DNA from: Candidatus Accumulibacter aalborgensis
GTDB taxonomy: Bacteria; Pseudomonadota; Gammaproteobacteria; Burkholderiales; Rhodocyclaceae
Direction: 5' to 3'
Length of the DNA: 38,102 nucleotides
Assembly (NCBI RefSeq): GCF_900089955.1
Contig: NZ_FLQX01000112.1
Coordinates: 1 to 38,102, forward strand
Part shown: positions 1 to 7,324 of the stretch, piece by piece
How positions within the stretch are numbered: position 1 is the stretch's first letter
How the letters are laid out: the number at the start of each line of letters is the position of its first letter
Notes under the pieces: generated by a model
What the model was told of the DNA's origin: nothing
Seen by the model: the letters and a program-made list of their open reading frames with translations, nothing else
Databases searched by the model: none
Program-made: the position numbers and the translations under genes

Positions 1-132
1 TTGTGCGAAACCTTTTTCTTGCTACCCACCGCCAGGCCTTGAAAATACGGGGTTGGAGCCCTCGTGCGTCAGGGCTGAGGCCCGCAGTGATTCGGGATTC
101 GCGCCGGCGCGTTGGCTTCGCATCCACGTGTC

Positions 133-150
133 GCCGGCAGGACTGCCGGC
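133..150. terminator. Possible hairpin downstream of rng
   Basis: A perfect inverted repeat (GCCGGCAG, two bases, CTGCCGGC) lies 25 bp past the rng stop codon. It could fold as a 7-bp stem with a four-base loop in the rng transcript. No T-tract follows on the minus strand, so it is at best a weak or factor-assisted terminator or an RNA 3'-end stabiliser. I see nothing else in positions 1-174. Confidence 0.25.
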
Positions 151-174
151 CCGGGTGATCAACCGGTGAGCCGC

Positions 175-1629
175 TCACATCAGGACGATGTCGTATTGCT
201 CCTGCGAGTAACTGGGCTCGGCCTGGAGCGAAATCGGCTTGCCGATGAAATCGGAGAGCATGGCCAGACCTTGCGATTCCTCGTCGAGAAAGCGGTCGAT
301 CACCGCCTGGCTGCCGAGCACGCGATACTCGCGGGCATTGAACTGGCGGGCTTCGCGTAGTAGTTCGCGGAGGATCTCGTAACATACCGTGCGCGCCGTC
401 CTGACTTCGCCACGGCCGCCACAGGTCGGGCATTCCTCGCACAGGACGTGCGCCAGCGATTCGCGCGTCCGCTTGCGGGTCATTTCCACCAGGCCCAGGG
501 CCGTGAAGCCATTGACCGTCAGGCGCGTATGGTCGCGCGCCAGCGCCTTGTTGAATTCGCTCAGGACCGCCGTTCTATGCTCTTCATTCTCCATGTCGAT
601 GAAGTCGATGATGATGATGCCGCCGAGGTTGCGCAGGCGGAGCTGGCGCGCGATCGTCTGCGCCGCTTCCAGGTTGGTCTTGAAGATCGTGTCGTCGAAG
701 TTGCGCACACCGACAAAGCCGCCGGTATTGACGTCGATGGTGGTCATCGCCTCGGTCTGGTCGATGATCAGGTAACCGCCCGACTTGAGATCGACACGGC
801 GGGCGAGTGCTTTCTGGATCTCATCCTCGACACCGTGCAGGTCGAACAGCGGTCGCTCACCGATGTAGTGCTCGAGCAAGGGGGCGACGGTCGGCGTGTA
901 CTCGCCGGCGAAGGCGGTCAGGCGCTGGAAGTTCTCGCGCGAGTCGATGACGATGCGGGCGGTCTCGGGATTGACGAAATCCCGCAGCACGCGCTGGGCC
1001 AGCGACAGCTCCTGGTAGAGCAGCGAAGGCGGTGCGGCGGTGGTCGACTGGGCCTGGATATCGCGCCAGATCTTGCGTAGAAACTCGATGTCCTTGGCCA
1101 GTTCGGCCTCGGTCGCGCTCTCGGCCATCGTTCGCACGATGAAGCCCCCCTTTTCCTCGCTGGGTACCAGGCGACCCAGTTTTTCCCGTAATGCCTCACG
1201 TTCGGACTCTCTCTCGATGCGCTGCGAGATGCCAATGTGTTTGTCCTGCGGCAGATAGACGAGCATGCGTCCGGCGATGGATACCTGCGTAGACAGCCGC
1301 GCGCCCTTGCTGCCCATCGGGTCCTTGATCACCTGCACGAGAATGCTCTGTCCTTCGAACAGCAGGCGCTCGATCGGCCGCAGCGGTTCGTCGCTGGGGC
1401 GCGGTTCACGGATGTCGGCGACGTGCAGAAAGGCGGTGCGGCCGAGGCCGATGTCGATGAAGGCCGACTGCATGCCCGGCAGGATGCGCACGATGCGTCC
1501 CACGTAGACATTGCCGACGAAGCCGCGACTGGCGCTACGTTCGATATGCAGTTCCTGTACGACGCCCTGGTGCATGACGGCGACGCGCGTTTCCTGCGGT
1601 GTGAAATTGATCAGGATCTCTTCGGGCAT
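175..1629 (-). CDS. rng: Ribonuclease G (CafA family)
   Basis: 484-aa endoribonuclease of the RNase E/G family, which matures the 5' end of 16S rRNA and cleaves single-stranded AU-rich RNA. E. coli RNase G has about 489 residues, so this is full length. The N-terminus has an S1 domain (about residues 30-120, with FVGNVYVGRI and FIDIGLGRTAFLHV). The DNase I-like catalytic core carries the two metal-binding aspartates in TTIDVNTGGFVG and IIIDFIDM. The Zn-link CPTCGGRG follows, used for dimerisation. The ATG at 1629 is chosen because the protein begins like family members (EEILINFTPQETRVAV). It lacks the long C-terminal scaffold of RNase E. It is divergent from trhP across a 94-bp gap, with no co-directional gene seen downstream in the window. 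Confidence 0.97.
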   Translation of the reverse strand: MPEEILINFTPQETRVAVMHQGVVQELHIERSASRGFVGNVYVGRIVRILPGMQSAFIDIGLGRTAFLHVADIREPRPSDEPLRPIERLLFEGQSILVQVIKDPMGSKGARLSTQVSIAGRMLVYLPQDKHIGISQRIERESEREALREKLGRLVPSEEKGGFIVRTMAESATEAELAKDIEFLRKIWRDIQAQSTTAAPPSLLYQELSLAQRVLRDFVNPETARIVIDSRENFQRLTAFAGEYTPTVAPLLEHYIGERPLFDLHGVEDEIQKALARRVDLKSGGYLIIDQTEAMTTIDVNTGGFVGVRNFDDTIFKTNLEAAQTIARQLRLRNLGGIIIIDFIDMENEEHRTAVLSEFNKALARDHTRLTVNGFTALGLVEMTRKRTRESLAHVLCEECPTCGGRGEVRTARTVCYEILRELLREARQFNAREYRVLGSQAVIDRFLDEESQGLAMLSDFIGKPISLQAEPSYSQEQYDIVLM

Positions 1630-1654
1630 GGCGGGACGATCTGGAGAATGAGGT

Positions 1655-1701
1655 TAGAATGCTGGAATCGGACTTTACCGTATTCAATACGCCCCATTCT
1701 A
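1655..1701. promoter_or_regulatory. Candidate divergent promoter region rng/trhP
   Basis: The 94-bp gap between the divergent genes contains TAGAATG at 1655-1661 and its exact inverse CATTCTA at 1695-1701, so each strand carries a TAGAAT -10-like hexamer pointing to its own gene. A second palindrome (CGTATT, C, AATACG, 1679-1691) lies between them. Neither -10 has a good -35 partner, so the assignment rests on the hexamers and the location alone. Confidence 0.35.
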
Positions 1702-1723
1702 CCCTGTCAGGTTCCCTTCCCGG

Positions 1724-3037
1724 ATGTTTGCCGTCGCCCCACTTGCCTCTCCCGAGTTGCTCGCCCCAGCGGGTTCGCTGACCATGCTGCGCACAGCGCT
1801 GGCCTACGGTGCCGACGCGATCTATGCCGGCCAGCCGCGCTACAGCCTGCGCGTGCGCAACAATTCCTTCGGCGACCTCGAAGCGCTGGCCAGCGCCATC
1901 GGCGAAACACACGCCGCGGGCAGGAAGTTTTATGTCGTCAGCAACGTCTTGCCGCACAACCGCAAGGTCCGTACCTATCTCGCCGATATGGCGCCGGTGG
2001 TGGCCCTCAGGCCTGACGCGCTGATCATGGCCGACCCCGGGTTGATCGACCTGGTCCGCGAGACCTGGCCAGAGATGGCGGTACATCTCTCGGTGCAGGC
2101 CAATACCGTCAACTTTGCTGCCGTGCGTTTCTGGCGCAAGCTCGGCGTGACGCGGATCATCCTGTCGCGCGAGTTGTCGCTCGACGAAGTGGCCGAAATT
2201 CGCCAGGAATGCCCGGACATCGAACTCGAAGTCTTCGTACACGGTGCGCTGTGCGTCGCCTACTCGGGCCGTTGCCTGCTGTCCGGCTACTTCAACCATC
2301 GCGATCCGAACCAGGGCACGTGCACCAACTCATGCCGCTGGGACTACAAGGTCAAGGCTGCTGAGGCCGATGCGAGCGGTGATGTCAGCGTCTGCAGTTC
2401 ATCCGCGTCGCGACCTCCCGGCGGCGTGTGGTTGCTCGAGGAGAAGGAGCGGCCGGGGGAACTGATGCCCATCGAAGAGGACGAGCACGGCACCTACCTC
2501 ATGAATTCGAAGGATCTGCGCGCCGTCGAGCACGTCCGGCGCCTGACCGAGATCGGCGTCGACTCGTTGAAGATCGAGGGGCGTACGAAGTCTCCCTATT
2601 ACGTTGCGCGTACGGTGCAGGTCTATCGCCGTGCGATCGATGATGCGCTTGCCGGCCGTCCCTTCGACCCCGGCCTGCTCGGCGAGCTCGATGGCCTGGC
2701 CAATCGCGGCTACACCGACGGCTTCTACCAGCGCCACCACGAACACGAAATGCAGAACTACCTGCGCGGCCATTCCGAATCGGGGCGCAGCCTCTACGTC
2801 GGCGATGTGCTGGACTGGGATGCGACGCGCCAACTGGCCCTGATCGACGTCAAGAACCGTTTTTCGCTAGGCGATCGACTCGAAGTGATCCACCCCTCAG
2901 GCAATCGTGACCTGGTGCTGGAACGGATGGAGCGCAGCGACGGGATAGCAATCAACGTCGCTCCGGGCAATGGCCACCGGGTGTGGATTCCCCTGCCGGT
3001 CGACTTGCCGGGAGCCATGCTGGCGCGCTTCGTCTGA
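1724..3037 (+). CDS. trhP: Prephenate-dependent tRNA uridine(34) hydroxylase TrhP (U32 peptidase family, YegQ)
   Basis: 437-aa member of the U32 'collagenase-like' family, very close to E. coli YegQ/TrhP (453 aa) along its whole length. TrhP makes 5-hydroxyuridine at the wobble position of tRNAs, the first step to cmo5U/mcmo5U, using prephenate and an iron-sulfur cluster. Visible landmarks are ELLAPAG at the start, YAGQPRYSLRVRNN, LSVQANTVN, the U32 signature EVFVHGALCVAYSGRCLLSGY (around residues 170-190), NQGTCTNSCRW with further cysteines, and LKIEGRTKSPYYVART. The cysteines of the last two blocks are the probable cluster ligands. The stretch after SCRW (about residues 210-235) is low in conservation and serine-rich. 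The start at 1724 gives a few extra residues before ELLAPAG. The next gene starts 16 bp after the stop, so the two may be co-transcribed. Confidence 0.93.
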   Translation: MFAVAPLASPELLAPAGSLTMLRTALAYGADAIYAGQPRYSLRVRNNSFGDLEALASAIGETHAAGRKFYVVSNVLPHNRKVRTYLADMAPVVALRPDALIMADPGLIDLVRETWPEMAVHLSVQANTVNFAAVRFWRKLGVTRIILSRELSLDEVAEIRQECPDIELEVFVHGALCVAYSGRCLLSGYFNHRDPNQGTCTNSCRWDYKVKAAEADASGDVSVCSSSASRPPGGVWLLEEKERPGELMPIEEDEHGTYLMNSKDLRAVEHVRRLTEIGVDSLKIEGRTKSPYYVARTVQVYRRAIDDALAGRPFDPGLLGELDGLANRGYTDGFYQRHHEHEMQNYLRGHSESGRSLYVGDVLDWDATRQLALIDVKNRFSLGDRLEVIHPSGNRDLVLERMERSDGIAINVAPGNGHRVWIPLPVDLPGAMLARFV

Positions 3038-3052
3038 GCGGGGCGCTAGCCG

Positions 3053-4207
3053 ATGAGCGCCCCGTATCTCTTCGTCGACGTCTCGGCGCATGGTTTCGGC
3101 CATCTGGCACAGGTGGCGCCGGTGCTCAACGCCTTGAGCGCGCGCCTGCCGACGCTGCGCATCACACTACGTAGCGGGCTGCCGACCAGCAAGCTGCGGG
3201 CCCGTGTGGCGGCCGACTTCACGCACCTGGCAGAGAGCAGCGATTTCGGTTACGTGATGCACGATGCGGTGAGCGTCGATCTGGCCGCGACGGCGCTGGC
3301 CTATCGCCAGCAACACGCCGACTGGGAAACGCGGGTCGATCGCGATGCCCGTCTCTTCGCCGCGCTGCGGCCCGATCTGGTGCTCAGCGATGTGGCCTAC
3401 CTGCCGCTGGCCGGCGCCGCACGCGCCGGAATCCCGTCGCTGGCGATGTGCTCGCTCAACTGGGCCGAACTCTTCGTCCATTTCTTTGCCGGCGAGCGCT
3501 GGGCGGCGGCGATTCACCGCCAGATGCTGGCCGCGTACAACAGCGCCGAGTCCTTCCTGCGGCTGACGCCGGCAATGGCGATGGCCGACCTGGCACGGCG
3601 GCGCTGCATCGGTCCGATTGCCGTCATCGGCAGCGACTGTCGCCAGGCGCTGCGCGAACAACTCGGCGCCGTCCCCGACGAGCGCCTGATCCTGATCGCC
3701 TTCGGCGGGGTCAGCAAGGAGTTGCCGCTTGCCGACTGGCCGCATCTCGCTGGGGTGCGCTGGCTGGTTCCGCAAGCCTGGCAGTTCGAAAACGAGCGGT
3801 GCACCGCTTTCGAGTCTCTCGGCCGGCCTTTTGCCGACCTCCTGCGTTCAGTAGACGCGGTGATTACCAAACCCGGCTACGGTACCTTCACCGAAGCCGC
3901 GTGCAATGGCAGGCCTGTTCTTTATGTTCGACGCCAGGATTGGCCCGAGCAGGACTGCCTGATCGATTGGCTGCACGGGCATGGGCGCTGCCGGGAGATC
4001 AGCGATGCCGATCTGGTCGCCGGTCGCCTGCAGGGCCCGCTGGATGCCTTGTGGCAGCAGCGCACGCAGCCAGCGCCTTCGCCGTCGGGGGCAGAAGAAG
4101 CGGTGGCAGCCCTGCTGCCGTGGCTGGCGGGTGGTGACGCTGTCGGTATTGCTGACCGCCAGCTACTTGAAGGTGCGCCTTGCAAATTTACGGCCAACCC
4201 GATCTGA
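3053..4207 (+). CDS. GT-B-fold glycosyltransferase-like protein
   Basis: 384-aa cytosolic protein with the architecture of MurG/UGT-type GT-B enzymes. An N-terminal Rossmann half begins with VDVSAHGFGHLAQ (HGFGH at residues 13-17), like the nucleotide-sugar-binding half of MurG and the N-terminus of L-arabinokinases. The C-terminal half has IAFGGVSKE (about 215-223) and the donor-loop motif KPGYGTFTEAACNGRPVLYV (273-292). No membrane segment or signal peptide is visible. The acceptor and donor sugar cannot be read from the sequence. It starts 16 bp after trhP on the same strand, with no strong Shine-Dalgarno sequence, which suggests read-through from trhP. It does not lie in a polysaccharide cluster. 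The fold assignment is fairly safe; the substrate is unknown. Confidence 0.75.
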   Translation: MSAPYLFVDVSAHGFGHLAQVAPVLNALSARLPTLRITLRSGLPTSKLRARVAADFTHLAESSDFGYVMHDAVSVDLAATALAYRQQHADWETRVDRDARLFAALRPDLVLSDVAYLPLAGAARAGIPSLAMCSLNWAELFVHFFAGERWAAAIHRQMLAAYNSAESFLRLTPAMAMADLARRRCIGPIAVIGSDCRQALREQLGAVPDERLILIAFGGVSKELPLADWPHLAGVRWLVPQAWQFENERCTAFESLGRPFADLLRSVDAVITKPGYGTFTEAACNGRPVLYVRRQDWPEQDCLIDWLHGHGRCREISDADLVAGRLQGPLDALWQQRTQPAPSPSGAEEAVAALLPWLAGGDAVGIADRQLLEGAPCKFTANPI

Positions 4208-4215
4208 TCAGGCAG

Positions 4216-4243
4216 TTGGGTGACTCCCTGCGGGCTGACCCAA
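4216..4243. terminator. Possible bidirectional hairpin between convergent genes
   Basis: TTGGGT (4216-4221) and ACCCAA (4238-4243) form a 6-bp stem, with an inner CCC/GGG stem around a TGC loop. It sits in the 71-bp gap between the convergent glycosyltransferase and dolP genes. There is no T-tract on either side, so termination is only inferred from position. Confidence 0.3.
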
Positions 4244-4278
4244 GCTAACGGTCGCGATGTGCGCGGGGCCTGTCTGCG

Positions 4279-4932
4279 TCAGCCGCCGCCGGTGGAAGGT
4301 GGTGCCGGCTCGCGCGGCTCGGGCATGCGCACGTCCATGTCCTTGGCTTGGGCGGCGGTGATGATCTCCATCAGCGTCACGACCTTCTTGACGTCGCGCG
4401 TGGTTCGCGCGACCTGGATCGCCGAGTCGGACTCGTGCTGGGTCACCAGACCGAGCAGATAGACGACGCTCGCCTCGGTGACCACCTTGACGTGAACGGC
4501 GCTGAATTTGCCCAGGTCAACAAAGCGGCTCTTGACCCGGGTGGTGATGTACGAATCATTGCTGCGGGTCGAGAACGACGTCACCGGGGCGACCGCGAGT
4601 TCGTTGTACACACCCTGCACCTGCGGTACGCCGATGACGATGCGCTCGATCTCGGCCTTGGCTTCAGCGGAAGGCACTTCCCCGGTGATCAGCACCTTGT
4701 GGTTGTAGCTCGTGAAGTTGGTATGCGTGCCGTCGGGAAACTTGTCGCTGACGCGCGAGCTGGCTTTCCATTCGATCGTTTCGTCGTCGGTTTGCGTGCC
4801 GAGTGATCGACGATCGAAGGTTGCCAGTGCGCCGCCGGTGGCGGCACTGGCGGCGACCACGGGCAGACAGCCCTGCAGCAGGGGCAGCAGGGACACACCG
4901 AGAAGCACGCTGGTGGCAAGACGTTTTCTCAT
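4279..4932 (-). CDS. dolP: Outer-membrane BON-domain lipoprotein DolP (YraP)
   Basis: 217-aa lipoprotein. The N-terminus is a lipoprotein signal with lipobox LLQGC (Cys22 would be acylated), followed by two BON domains at roughly residues 47-115 and 123-190. In E. coli, DolP binds anionic lipid at the inner face of the outer membrane near division sites and supports envelope integrity, BAM function and amidase regulation. The C-terminus is a Pro/Gly-rich tail. Its ATG overlaps the stop of gmhA by 4 nt (ATGA), so the two genes are translationally coupled. The order yraN, (HIRAN gene), gmhA, dolP matches the conserved yraN-gmhA/diaA-dolP block of gammaproteobacteria. Function here is inferred by homology and synteny. 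Confidence 0.93.
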   Translation of the reverse strand: MRKRLATSVLLGVSLLPLLQGCLPVVAASAATGGALATFDRRSLGTQTDDETIEWKASSRVSDKFPDGTHTNFTSYNHKVLITGEVPSAEAKAEIERIVIGVPQVQGVYNELAVAPVTSFSTRSNDSYITTRVKSRFVDLGKFSAVHVKVVTEASVVYLLGLVTQHESDSAIQVARTTRDVKKVVTLMEIITAAQAKDMDVRMPEPREPAPPSTGGG

Positions 4933-5522
4933 TGTTCAACTCCCATGAGCAGGCAATCGATCCCATCGCACAGGCAGTGGATGGTGAGCAGGTGCGTTTC
5001 CTGGATGCGTGCCGTGCGCTCGGCGGGGACGCAGATGTGGACGTCGGTCTCGTACAGGATTTCGGCGATGCTCCCGCCACCTTTGCCGGTCAGCGCAACG
5101 ACGCGCAGTTCGTTTTCGTGTGCGGCGTTGATGGCTTCGATGACGTTGGGCGAGTTGCCCGAGGTGGAAATGGCGACCAGGACATCGCCGGGTTGGCCGA
5201 GCGCTCGTACCTGCTTCGCGAAAATGACCTTGTAGCCGTAATCGTTGGCGATCGCCGAGATGACCGAGGTGTCGGTAGTCAGCGCAATCGCCGCCAGTTC
5301 GTGGCGCTCGGCCTCGAAGCGGCCGACCAGTTCGGCGGCCAGGTGCTGCGCGTCGGCCGCCGAGCCGCCGTTGCCGCAGGCGAGGATCTTGCCGTTGTTC
5401 AACAGGCAGGCCACCATCGCCTCGATCGCCTGGGCAATCGGTGCGGCCAGCAGTTCGACGGCGTCGAGCTGGTTTTGTGCGCTGTCCTTGAAGTGTTGGC
5501 TGACGCGGCTGATCAAGTTCAT
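4929..5522 (-). CDS. gmhA: Phosphoheptose isomerase GmhA-like SIS-domain protein (at the diaA locus)
   Basis: 197-aa single SIS-domain protein. GmhA converts sedoheptulose 7-phosphate to D-glycero-D-manno-heptose 7-phosphate for LPS inner core. The phosphosugar-binding motifs [12 protein letters not shown] (residues 49-60) and [11 protein letters not shown] are clear. The residues used as zinc ligands and acid/base in GmhA are present: His60, Glu64, Gln174 and His182. E. coli DiaA, the DnaA-binding paralogue in the same genomic position, has lost the Glu and the last His, so this copy looks catalytically competent. A dual or DiaA-like role in replication initiation cannot be excluded. It is preceded by a 51-bp gap with a promoter-like element and overlaps dolP by 4 nt. 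Confidence 0.88.
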   Translation of the reverse strand: MNLISRVSQHFKDSAQNQLDAVELLAAPIAQAIEAMVACLLNNGKILACGNGGSAADAQHLAAELVGRFEAERHELAAIALTTDTSVISAIANDYGYKVIFAKQVRALGQPGDVLVAISTSGNSPNVIEAINAAHENELRVVALTGKGGGSIAEILYETDVHICVPAERTARIQETHLLTIHCLCDGIDCLLMGVEQ

Positions 5523-5564
5523 GGGCTCGGCTTTTTGCTCTTGCGGGGAAAGGTCGTGTCGCCG

Positions 5565-5573
5565 ATTCTAACA
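5565..5573 (-). promoter_or_regulatory. Candidate extended -10 upstream of gmhA-dolP
   Basis: On the minus strand the sequence reads TGT then TAGAAT, an extended -10 (TGN plus hexamer), about 43 bp before the gmhA ATG at 5522. No convincing -35 is visible; extended -10 promoters need it less. It sits at the stop codon of the HIRAN gene and could give gmhA-dolP independent transcription. Confidence 0.4.
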
Positions 5574-5948
5574 TCAGAGGGTCAGGAACACCTCGAACTC
5601 GACGCGGCGCCAGGGGTCCGGGTCGTCGCGCAGCTTCGAGACGCGCGCCTCCAGTTTCTCGCCGTCATCGAGCGCCCTGGCCACGGCCCGGTTCTCGGCG
5701 CGTGGTACGTAGCCGACCTGTCGCCCCCGCCACTCGATGCGCACCGCCCTGCGATCATGGCGGTTGTCTGGCTCGCGGACCAGGGTCAGGCGGTCGCCGA
5801 CCCTGATCTGCGGCCACACTTCGGCGACGGCGTAGAACTGGCTGCCGGCCAGCGGCGAGCTTTGCACGAGAATCTTCACCGTCTCGGCGGCCAATGACGG
5901 CCAGCAGCAGGCCAGCCAGAGAACGGCGCCGAGCCTAGGAAAACGCAT
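5574..5948 (-). CDS. Exported HIRAN-domain protein
   Basis: 124-aa protein. Residues 1-21 look like a cleavable signal peptide (MRFPR, hydrophobic LGAVLWLACCW, then PSLAAE with an Ala-x-Ala-type site). The rest is a single HIRAN domain with its hallmark blocks: AGSQFYAVAEVW, a GD.L.L.REPDN.HD..AV pattern (VGDRLTLVREPDNRHDRRAV), and GYVPRAENRAVARALDDG. HIRAN domains are best known as DNA 3'-end-binding modules in HLTF/Rad5-type helicases, so an exported single-domain version presumably binds something else. The ATG at 5948 lies inside the 3' end of yraN (14-nt overlap) and gives the full signal peptide. Upstream in-frame sequence is a shadow of yraN. The gene is inserted between yraN and gmhA. 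Confidence 0.8.
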   Translation of the reverse strand: MRFPRLGAVLWLACCWPSLAAETVKILVQSSPLAGSQFYAVAEVWPQIRVGDRLTLVREPDNRHDRRAVRIEWRGRQVGYVPRAENRAVARALDDGEKLEARVSKLRDDPDPWRRVEFEVFLTL

Positions 5949-6327
5949 CACGCAGCCATTCAATGGATGTTTCGGACAGATCTTCGAGCACGATGCAGTC
6001 GAAGCGACAGTCGGCCTCGTTGCTCCGCTGGGCGAGCAGATAGTGCTGGGCCGCACGCATGATGCGGTCTTGCTTGCCGGCGGTGATGCTGGCCGCAGCG
6101 CCACCATGGCTGGCGCTGCGCCGCAACCGCACTTCAACGAAGACCAGGACTCGCCGCTCGCGACAGATGAGGTCCACCTCGCCACCGCGGCAGCGATAAT
6201 TGCGTGCCAGCACCGTCAATCCGTGCTGTTCGAGGAAGCGCGCGGCCAGTCCCTCGGCGATCGCGCCGTCACTGTGGGCCGTGGTGGCGCGAGTGGCGTG
6301 TCCGGATGTGCTATCGTTGCTGCTCAT
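5935..6327 (-). CDS. yraN: YraN family (UPF0102) endonuclease-like protein
   Basis: 130-aa member of the UPF0102/YraN family, which has an Holliday-junction-resolvase/PD-(D/E)XK-like fold but no settled function. The family core is plain: GLTVLARNYRCRGGEVDLI, then VFVEVRLRRSASHGGAAASI, then DCRFDCIVLE. The acidic residues of GEVDLI and the E of VFVEVR are the putative metal ligands. The N-terminus before GAIAEGLAARFL is not conserved. I take the ATG at 6327, but the ATG at 6345 (six residues more) is equally possible. The latter overlaps the rsmI start codon on the other strand. A TATAAT hexamer (minus strand, 6364-6369) could be the -10. Confidence 0.88.
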   Translation of the reverse strand: MSSNDSTSGHATRATTAHSDGAIAEGLAARFLEQHGLTVLARNYRCRGGEVDLICRERRVLVFVEVRLRRSASHGGAAASITAGKQDRIMRAAQHYLLAQRSNEADCRFDCIVLEDLSETSIEWLRDAFS

Positions 6328-6343
6328 TGGCCCACTGATCTCC

Positions 6344-7183
6344 ATGACAGAAGAATCTCCCGCATTATATGTCGTTCCCACCCCGCTCGGCCATCTGGGC
6401 GATATGACGCAGCGGGCGATCGAGGTCCTGCGGCGGGTGCCGTGGGTCGCTGCCGAGGATACCCGTCACAGCGCACCGCTGCTCAAGCACTACGGGTCCA
6501 ATGCGCGTCTGCTGGCGGCGCATGAGCACAACGAAGAGAGTGCCGCGCAACAGGTCATCTCGCGCCTCGCGGCAGGCGAGTCGGTGGCGCTGGTGGTCGA
6601 TGCCGGGACGCCGGCGGTGTCTGATCCGGGGGCCCGCCTGGTGGCGCGTGTGCGAGCCGCCGGCCATCGCGTCATTCCCCTGCCTGGCGCCTGTGCGGCG
6701 GTCGTCGCGCTGTCCGCCGCCGGCCTCGGCGAAGCCCACTTTCTCTTCTACGGCTTTCTGCCGACCAAAGCCGGACAGCGTGCCGAGGCCTTGCGCGAGC
6801 TGGCTCATCTGCCCTGGGCGCTGGTCTTCTACGAGGCGCCGCACCGCATCGTGGACTGCGTCGTCGCACTGGCTGACGCCTTTGGACCGGGGCGGACGCT
6901 GGTCCTGGCGCGCGAGCTGACCAAGCTGTTCGAAAGCATCCATTGTGGTCCACTGGGCGAAGCGCACGACTGGCTGCTGGCGGATGCCAACCGTCAGCGC
7001 GGCGAGTTCGTCGTGCTCGTCTCGGGTGCGCCGGTGGCTGCGGATGCTGGCGAAGGCGAACGGGTGCTGAGGCTGCTGCTCGCCGATGGCCTGGCGGTCA
7101 GCCAGGCGACCCGGCTGGCGCACGCCATTACGGGGGTCGCCAAGAAGGTTCTTTATCAGCTCGCACTGAGCTGGCAGGAGTAG
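6344..7183 (+). CDS. rsmI: 16S rRNA (cytidine-1402-2'-O)-methyltransferase RsmI
   Basis: 279-aa SAM-dependent enzyme of the tetrapyrrole-methylase fold that 2'-O-methylates C1402 in the 30S decoding centre, together with RsmH, which N4-methylates the same base (its gene is at 10126). Family blocks are ALYVVPTPLGHLGDMTQRAIEVLRRV at the start, AAEDTRHSAPLLKHYG, LVVDAGTPAVSDPGARLV, GACAAVVALSAAGL and FYEAPHRI. The ATG at 6344 is chosen because the family begins immediately before LYVV. It has no recognisable Shine-Dalgarno sequence and lies only 16 bp from the divergent yraN start, so its promoter must overlap the yraN coding region. Synteny with yraN-gmhA-dolP is as in Pseudomonas and E. coli, but lpoA is absent. 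Confidence 0.95.
   Translation: MTEESPALYVVPTPLGHLGDMTQRAIEVLRRVPWVAAEDTRHSAPLLKHYGSNARLLAAHEHNEESAAQQVISRLAAGESVALVVDAGTPAVSDPGARLVARVRAAGHRVIPLPGACAAVVALSAAGLGEAHFLFYGFLPTKAGQRAEALRELAHLPWALVFYEAPHRIVDCVVALADAFGPGRTLVLARELTKLFESIHCGPLGEAHDWLLADANRQRGEFVVLVSGAPVAADAGEGERVLRLLLADGLAVSQATRLAHAITGVAKKVLYQLALSWQE
6364..6369 (-). promoter_or_regulatory. Candidate -10 of yraN
   Basis: TATAAT on the minus strand, inside the first codons of rsmI and 20-40 bp before the possible yraN starts. The -35 region is poor. If real, the yraN promoter overlaps the rsmI coding start. Confidence 0.35.
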
Positions 7184-7280
7184 TCGAGCGGGCACGGTCG
7201 GGTTCTCATCTTGCGCGCTGCGGGATGAGCTGCGCCCTCCTGCCGCGTGCTGGCGATCGGCGGTGAGCGCGGAAATCATC

Positions 7281-7286
7281 TAGAAT
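7281..7286 (+). promoter_or_regulatory. Candidate -10 of pyrC
   Basis: TAGAAT 39 bp before the pyrC ATG, in the 141-bp gap after rsmI. The surrounding CTAGAATTCGGCCAT closely resembles the lpxC promoter candidate (CTAGAATTCGCCAAT at 26335-26349). No clear -35 is visible. Confidence 0.4.
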
Positions 7287-7324
7287 TCGGCCATCTTCCT
7301 CCCTCTTGCTGGCCGGGCTCGCGC

